Source: Syngnathus acus
Lineage: Eukaryota; Chordata; Actinopteri; Syngnathiformes; Syngnathidae
NCBI RefSeq assembly: GCF_901709675.1
Contig: NC_051104.1
Coordinates: forward strand, 3,021,501-3,085,500
DNA: 64,000 nucleotides
Direction: 5' to 3'
Under the pieces are notes generated by a model. That model worked only from the letters and a program-made list of their open reading frames with translations, was not told where the DNA came from and searched no databases. Positions within the stretch are counted from its first letter, which is position 1. The number at the start of each line of letters is the position of its first letter. The position numbers and the translations under genes are program-made. Below are positions 57,298-64,000 of the stretch, one piece after another.

Positions 57298-59094
57298 CCC
57301 TAAAGCATTATTTGGATTATTAAGAATTATTATCAAAATCCTTGCTTTCAATTGTCGTTGGAAAGTGTAACTTTCGCCTTGAGCACAACCTGTGAAACCT
57401 GAATTTAAAATCCTGACCATGATTTAGCCTCAGATTACGATCCAGATTGAATTGAAATGGTCTCCAGGTCAACAATGGTGGCAAGAATCAGATTTCATAA
57501 AGAATATTCAAGTGTGTTTACGTGCTTTCGGTGTCGCTTGACCGCCAAAGCTTGAGGACGTACACGTGCCGGTGTGCCGACGGGTAGCGGCACGACTGGC
57601 CCTCGTCAATCCGCTTCACATCTTTCACATTCATAAACGTCCTCCTGCCACCGCCATGCATTATGCATGGTACCAAAGACAGGCCATTGAATCCAGATGA
57701 CGCCCGGCCACCTTTAAAGGAGACGGATTACTTTTTGTCGAAAAATAAGTCGACTGGAGTTGCGCTTGGCCGTTTGCCACGCAGCATGCTGCTCGTCTGT
57801 GTTTTCATTTTGACAGGTTTGTCTCACTCTTGGGAACTTTCATTACACAGCTAAAAATGTTTGAATAAAGAAAGCTGCAAATGACCAGCAAAGAGCCCGA
57901 GATAAATTAAATGGTCTCGACCAATCACACGGCTCCTACCTTTACCTCCTTTGGCTAAACAGAAGCCGTTTGGCACCTTTGTCCTTTGTTTAACTTTAAA
58001 GCTTCATGAATGTTTAATGGAAGGTGTGGTAAGCACAGCCGGGGGTGGTTCCAGCCAAGAGATATAACCTTCAAGTGTCGCATCTGAAGATCCGTCAATA
58101 GAACATCTGGATCAGCAATTTGGACAACCGGCACCGCCTCCCCCGCCCCCTCCTGTCTGTCCGTCCTCAGTTTAAAGAAGACTATCAGCGGCGGCGGGAC
58201 ACGATAAGAGCGTGTCGATACGAGATTTATTGAGGCGCCGCCGTTTGCTCTACATCATGTCGCACTTATCTGGGGAAAGCGTTTTGGGAGGAGGGCGGAT
58301 ATTGTAGGTATGACCTTGGTGGGGTTTTTAGGATGCGGTGAATTATCTCCCGCCGGGATCTGCGGCCTCACCTTTTGTATTCACCGAGATGAAACGTCCG
58401 CAAGCCGCGTCAAGACAGAGCGCTAATGCAAATAGACTCGTGGCATCGCACGCCTGATTTAAAACATCTCGTATTTTAACCGTTTAAACCCCGGCTCGAA
58501 GTTTTAACGCAAACACTCGCTGCCGTCGAGCTCGATAAATGGCTTTTTGCGTGACGTTTTAATAACCGCCTAAAACGATAAATCGGAGGTGGAGATAGTT
58601 TGTTTCTCGGCCCCGTTCGAAGCTGCTCGCAACACTCCCTCGTGAATGATTAAGCACAAGAGTCAATATATCACACATTGGGGCAAATTGCTCGGTGCAA
58701 AAAGAGGACAGACGTGAAGAAACACGCTTCGGTGGTAAGGCGTGAGGAGAGATGCCTCTGGACACCCCCAAAATAAAAACCAACACAAACATTCCAGAGC
58801 CTCTTGGCACTGTGCAATAAAACCAATAAGATCTGCAAGCTCGAGCTGTGTGGATTCCTTGCAAGCCCCGTAAGAACATGAAAGAAAACTGTCAGAGCTG
58901 TTTCATTAAGACGGGTGCACGATTTGTTTGGGTGCGCCGTGTCTCGTCATTATAAATGACTTCCCACGCGCTTGCTGGAAGCTCTGTCACCACGCTCCAC
59001 TTTAAAAGCCTTTGCAGTGGACATTTACAAGGGCGATGGAATTAAAATGTCTCGGTGAAGCAGCATGTGGCTCGTTACGCTGCATAAATTCCAC
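57298..59094. other. Intergenic DNA, no gene seen
   Basis: Repeat-poor, balanced composition, with GC-richer patches near 58120-58220. No exon or transposon end is supportable. Regulatory content is possible but not demonstrable. Confidence 0.45.
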
Positions 59095-59765
59095 TGGGAA
59101 TAAGAAACAATTTTAAACTGAGGAAAATAATACTTAAAATAAAATTATCTGCTAACAGAACAAGAAAGTTTTACTTGACAAGAATTTGAAAAATAAGAAA
59201 AGAATCATAGGCCATATCTACAGCAGTCTTGAAATTTGTATTTTTCAACTGATATGTAATAATTAAAATTTTAAAATAAGCATTTCGACATATAAAAACA
59301 ACACTTCCGTTTTTTTGTGATTGGACAGTCATCTTAAAATGTTAAAAGTGTTTGTTTTTAACCTCATAGTACTTGAAACTAATACTCATTGACAAGACTA
59401 CAAGATCAAATAAGATAATCAATAAGTATCTCGAAACAGAATGATTTTGCCTGACAATTTTATTTCAAGTAAAAATAACTTAACAAAGCAAAATAAGCAA
59501 ATTAACTTAAAAATAAAAATAACAACACAGCAAAATAAGCAAATTAACTTAAAAATAAATATAACAGCACGGCAAAATAAGCACATTTAGGTTTTAAGAA
59601 ATAATTGAGTATTTAATATATTTAATAATTTAAAATAATTTAGATAATTTAAAACTATTTAAAATTATTTAAATAATAAAATTAAATAATTTTAAATTTG
59701 GATTCAATATAATAATTTATTTTAAGAAATGATATCTAATTTAAGATTTCACATTTTACAATGTA
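59095..59765. repeat. AT-rich block with a 42-bp tandem repeat
   Basis: Within this block, GCAAAATAAGCAAATTAACT recurs at 59488 and 59530, and a truncated GCAAAATAAGCAC at 59572, a 42-base period. It is followed by imperfect ATTTAAAATTATTTAAA palindromes (59620-59720). It may be a degraded AT-rich transposon, since AAGTTTTACTTGACAAGAAT and AAGTAAAAATAACTTAA partly mirror each other. Confidence 0.6.
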
Positions 59766-62122
59766 GTGTCAAGGATATTTTTGAAAAGAAGAAATTGTCA
59801 ACGATGGTCTGTTTGTGAGCCGGTGGGGTTTCTATATTCAGTATACAAGGAGTGTTTTGTCATATATTTTATTGTATTACTCTGGACAACCTCTCTCTTC
59901 AAGACAGTGTCAATCAAGAGGGAGTTTTTTATCTTTCTCTTGTCTCAGATCTCATTTGATTGCGTACCATATCTCATTCCGATTCAGGCGACTCACATCA
60001 GAAACAATTTTCTGACAGATATCACTTGCGATAGCTGTCTTCTGTGTCCATGCAGGGGAACGGCCATCTTTCATTTGTCCATCACAGCAGCTACTCGGCT
60101 TTTTGCTCGTTAAGTGTGATCAGATAGAAGGATCGGTAACTTTTCTTGGCAAAAAGTACGTTTTGTTTCGCTGATTGCGGCTCTGCTCTCCTCGAGGTCC
60201 TGGAGCACTCTTGCAAATTGGACAATCAGCGCTACGATTTTACAGCATTAAGAACTCAGATGAAAGGAAGGACACTTGAGTTATCATCGGGATAATGGGG
60301 CTGCCGCTTTGCACTTTGCAGCCAATGAAATGGGAATGTGTTAATTAGGCCAGCCATTAATTAGGCCAGCCCATCAAGGAGAAAAGGCTTTGTCTTCAGT
60401 GACACTAGATTGGATTGGTGGCCTCCGGAAATAAAAGCTCTTGCTTTTGTTGCTTTCTTGAGGGGGGTCTGTTCGTGCGATCGCGACTAATGTTCAGCGA
60501 AATAAAATAAGGACATTTCCATCTAGATTGTATTTTTTTTTTTGATAGCTTCTTTTGTTAGCTTTCAGAATGTCGTAGTTGCCACCGTGCCAAAACAGTA
60601 TCATTGCAAAAAGTTTCCTTTGCATCAAACATTTTCCAAACACTTAGATGACTAGTAAAAGCCCGTTATTGTTTTAGCAACACAGTTATATAAAAACCAA
60701 CAGAAATCAATCTGTCTAAATTCCCCATCAGCTGCCAAGAAAGAACTACAAATGTACGAGAGTGAAGAGCATTCCTTAAATTAAAACGTCACATAAAACA
60801 CGTTAATGCTTCCGTGCTAACGACCTATCAAGCACTTTTTTTTTTCAGATGGCGATAATGAAACGTGACAGACGGAATAATTACAGGCCTGGAACGCATG
60901 TGCACAGATGCCGGGTGGGTGGAGGGGGCGAGTCACGGGAGGATTCTGTGTTTATTTGATGGGAGGCCTTCAAGGTCCACTAAAGGCTCGCCCCTCCCTT
61001 TATGCTTTTGCTTTACGAGGCAGCGGGCAGACGCTTTATGGTCGGCACGTCAATGAGCGCGGAGACTACGTGAAGATTGTTTGTGTGCACAATCCAGACG
61101 AGCTCTTTGTCTTCTTGCAAACTTTCCAGTCAGACCCTCAGTGGCAGTGGGAGTGGAGTCGTTACAACGTGTGTCTCCAAGCATTAGACTGTATCTTTGA
61201 TCGCATTAGAGCTCAATTCCAGAACGCAAAAACGTGCTTGGCAAGACCGCATTTCCCCCCTGCAATTGCATTTATATAAATATGTGTGTGTGATCACCCC
61301 CCCACCTTTTTTCTTTTCAAGATGCGCTTGGGGATGCAATTATACATTAATAAATACCATAATTTCTATCTTGTGTGGTTCAGGATGGAAACACATTAAA
61401 ATGAGCTCATTAAGATGCTTAGAAAGGCAACATCTTGTTCTACCTCATTAAAAAAAATCCAAAATATTCAAATATTCATCTTAAGTTGCAGTGCTGGGTG
61501 CAGGAGGGCTCCCTCATCACAAATAAGACGCTACTCTGAAAACATCCATGTTGCACAAGTCAAGAACTGAAGATTTCTTTTTTCCAAAGACCAAATTCCA
61601 GCAAATCATTCAAAATGGAAGAATTTAGAGTTTGGTAAAATATGCTTTGAGTTTTCTACATAATGGGTTAGTGTTGGGTTAGGTAAGGCTGGCCTGAGAC
61701 CAAAAACTGGGTTAGAGTGCCTGACCCGTCAAAGCAATTCGTCGTGATATCATCAAGTAAGTTGTGTCCCACCACGTTTGTCTCCAGAAAGGGATGGCAA
61801 ACATTTCCCCCGCTTGTCCTTCCCAGTAGCCCATACAATGTTGCGGCAACTTTGGCGACCCGGCCCGGTCCTGTGCCGCTATCGATTGCGGCGGCGAGAA
61901 GGGCATCTTTAATTGTGCTAGCAATAAAGCTCCCTGGACTTGCGCTTGTCCCTCAGCTCCTTGGATTAATTAAGTGCATCTCCAAAGCGGCGGAGTGCAG
62001 TCGATTATTATCTGTGACGGGCCCTCGCACCACGTCGTCGACACTGAGCGGGCAGACGAGCTCTTTGTTTTACTCTTCAAGAAAAGTAGACACGAGTGTG
62101 AAGTCAATTTGATGTCAACATG
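59766..62122. other. Intergenic DNA, no gene seen
   Basis: A small direct repeat TTAATTAGGCCAGCCATTAA lies at 60341-60373. The 123-codon frame at 60908-61279 has no recognised domain. GGGTTAGTGTTGGGTTAGG at 61665 is another TTAGG-like patch. Confidence 0.45.
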
Positions 62123-62536
62123 TACCGTATTTTCCGGACTATAAGGCGCACCTAAAAACCTAAAATTTTCTCTAAAGCCGACAGTGCGCCTTATAGTCCG
62201 GTGCGCCTTTTATATGAACCAAATTCCTAAATTTAAACTGGCCCGAAGCATTGTGTCATGAAATCAATCATAAGTGGCCCGCTGAAGACTGAATCATGAA
62301 TCAAAAAGGCTATGGCTAATTTTTTTGTGATTATAAAGTAATTTGTTGCATCTGAAGTTGAAATAAAAAAGATAAAATGGAGAATGATTTGATTTGGATT
62401 AAAAATCTGACATGATGCATTAATGGTGCGCCTTATAGTCCGGTGCGCCTTATATAAGGACAAAGTTTTAAAATGGGCCATTCATTGAAGGTGCGCCTTA
62501 TAGTCCGGAGCGCCTTATAGTCCGGAAAATACGGTA
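62123..62536 (-). mobile_element. TA-flanked MITE, full-length copy
   Basis: It begins TACCGTATTTTCCGGACTAT and ends ATAGTCCGGAAAATACGGTA, same orientation as 26778. The right subterminal region carries several GCGCCTTATAGTCCGG units, more than the 26778 copy. Interior identity with the other three copies is visibly high. Confidence 0.93.
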
Positions 62537-64000
62537 CCTCTCTCACCAACTTCGCTAAAGAAAAAAAAAAACATGAATGAATGGAGCAAGTTGTCTTTAT
62601 TCCTTGCAAGAAAGAGGAGCGCTTGTATAGAGAAGGACAAACATGTCAGCTGCCATCTGTTGTCTACTAAAACAGCAAAGTGCCTCGTGATTGCAAACAT
62701 ACAATTGTTGACAGTTACTTGGAATGGAGACTGCCACCTGCTTTTAAAAAAAAAACATTTTACTAGCCCATCACTATCGGCAGGCAGCTCTTGTAGTTTT
62801 CCCTGACGGTAATTTTGCAAGCTAAAAAAGACCTGACAATAGCTTGGACTAAAGAGTGCAAGAAAACCTTGACTAATGAGCCACATGCTGCTTCAGCAAG
62901 ACTCAAGTGATCACATAGAGCAGCCTGCGCATTATGTAGAAGACAATCTTGAATATTTACCATCGTGTAAAGTCTTGAGTGTGACCACAGCTGCAAATAT
63001 TACGTGTCAATTCGTGTTGGCCTCGTGATGGATCATCCCGGGGGTTGGCGGCAGGCGCGGAAAAGACACGGCCTTAAAACCACGGCCGTGCAGTAATTCA
63101 AACCTCTGCATTAGCTAATGATGTTTGACAAGCTGCGCGGTAAGATTCACTTTATTTCATTCTCTGACACACCTCCCCCCCCTCCCCTCCCAGCCTTGCT
63201 TTAATCTGGGAACATTATGCCTGTAACGTAGGCAACATATTTCACCTTGAGAGAGGCGTCATCAAACGCAGGAAAATGAAATTTCACAAGATGGACGATT
63301 TGGGCTCGCAAACCAGCTCGGTGTCGCATACCTTAACGCGGGGGGAAAATGAGATGAGGGATATCGACGGCGGGTGAGTGATGGCGGCGAGGCGGCCTAT
63401 AGACAATCTGTCCCGCTGTGTAATATGTGCGCAAATGATAATGTTAAAGGTTATTGTCACGCTTGGCTGCAAATACGACGCGGCTGGCTGATCATGGAGT
63501 CAAGGTGTCAGAAGATGGTGGCATTCTCCCAAAGCTAAAAGCCCTTCTGTGCCGTTCCCAGCGCGCCAAGCAAGAAAAAAAAAGGATGCCCCAGTTATCT
63601 CCGTAATCAGACTGCTGAATCCCACAATTTTCTTTCAACCTTGAAAGACGCGTTTGTCTTCTGGCATTTTTTTTAGCATTGGGATTTGATATTACCGCCT
63701 TGCATAGCGGGTGCAAACATTGCTCTAATTCCTTATGGGACCACTAATCAAGCTCCAAACAGGGGAAATGGACACCAATGTATTTGTCAAAATCCCACGG
63801 AACACAGACGAGGACGTGTAATTACACAGCGACAATGTAGCTTTTTGCGTGACCTTACGTTGGGGTGATGAATGGCGTCGGTCGCGTCAGTGACATGAAA
63901 GCGCCGTGCCGTCAATGTTTGCGGACAACCGCAAGCCAGTGTATAATTAATCATGCAACATACGGCTGGCGCTGCTTTTAATTAAATAGGGGAAAAAAAT
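62537..64000. other. Intergenic DNA to the window end
   Basis: No exon or transposon end is recognised. A C-rich run lies at 63173-63190. Short open frames lack domains. Confidence 0.5.

Noticed and set aside
59488-59585. Regular repeats that could suggest a CRISPR array
   Set aside because: Only three AT-rich units with no distinct spacers, in a eukaryotic genome. It is a simple tandem repeat.
60908-61279. 123-codon frame with a protein-like Trp-rich stretch
   Set aside because: I could not tie it to any family, the surroundings have no splice signals in phase, and one such frame is within chance expectation.

Overview
The window reads as vertebrate nuclear DNA, almost certainly a teleost fish. 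The evidence is one multi-exon gene with canonical GT-AG introns, long non-coding stretches, microsatellites, and many short non-autonomous DNA transposons of types familiar from fish genomes. I see no bacterial, viral or organellar gene organisation. I cannot name the species from the sequence.

The only gene I can support is a type II classical cadherin on the + strand. Eleven coding exons run from the ATG at 39772 to the TAG at 51792. They splice in frame at every junction and give a 777-residue precursor: signal peptide, short propeptide ending RSKR, five EC repeats, one membrane span, and a cytoplasmic tail with the p120- and beta-catenin-binding regions. It belongs to the CDH6/CDH9/CDH10 clade and by eye is closest to CDH10, with CDH9-like stretches in EC1 and EC3. 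A strong splice acceptor 144 bases before the ATG implies an upstream non-coding exon. The best candidate ends at a GTAAGA donor at 34359. The 3' UTR ends near an AATAAA at 52461.

Layout: 1-33600 is intergenic and repeat-laden, and it may hold distal regulatory DNA. 33600-34360 holds an unidentified protein-like ORF and the putative promoter and 5' exon. 34360-39627 is the putative first intron, with a double SINE copy, a degenerate MITE and a hAT MITE. 39628-52490 is the cadherin gene. 52490-64000 is intergenic, with a large GA/CT inverted repeat, degenerate GAAACCCTAA repeats, an AT-rich block and two MITEs.

The repeats explain much of the rest. A roughly 320-400 bp hAT-type MITE (ends CAGGGGTGTCAAACT / AGTTTGACACCTGTG) occurs in eight full or near-full copies plus a fragment, and six copies carry 8-bp target-site duplications. 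A second, TA-flanked MITE (ends TACCGTATTTTCCGGACTATA) occurs in four near-intact copies and some relics. One of these is nested inside a third, 1.07 kb hAT-like element. A pogo/Tigger-like relic and tRNA-derived SINE or LINE-tail fragments are also present. No new biochemical system is evident. The most unusual items are the foldback repeat at 53891-54146, the internally triplicated MITE at 4025, the dispersed GAAACCCTAA clusters, and the protein-like ORF beside the putative promoter.
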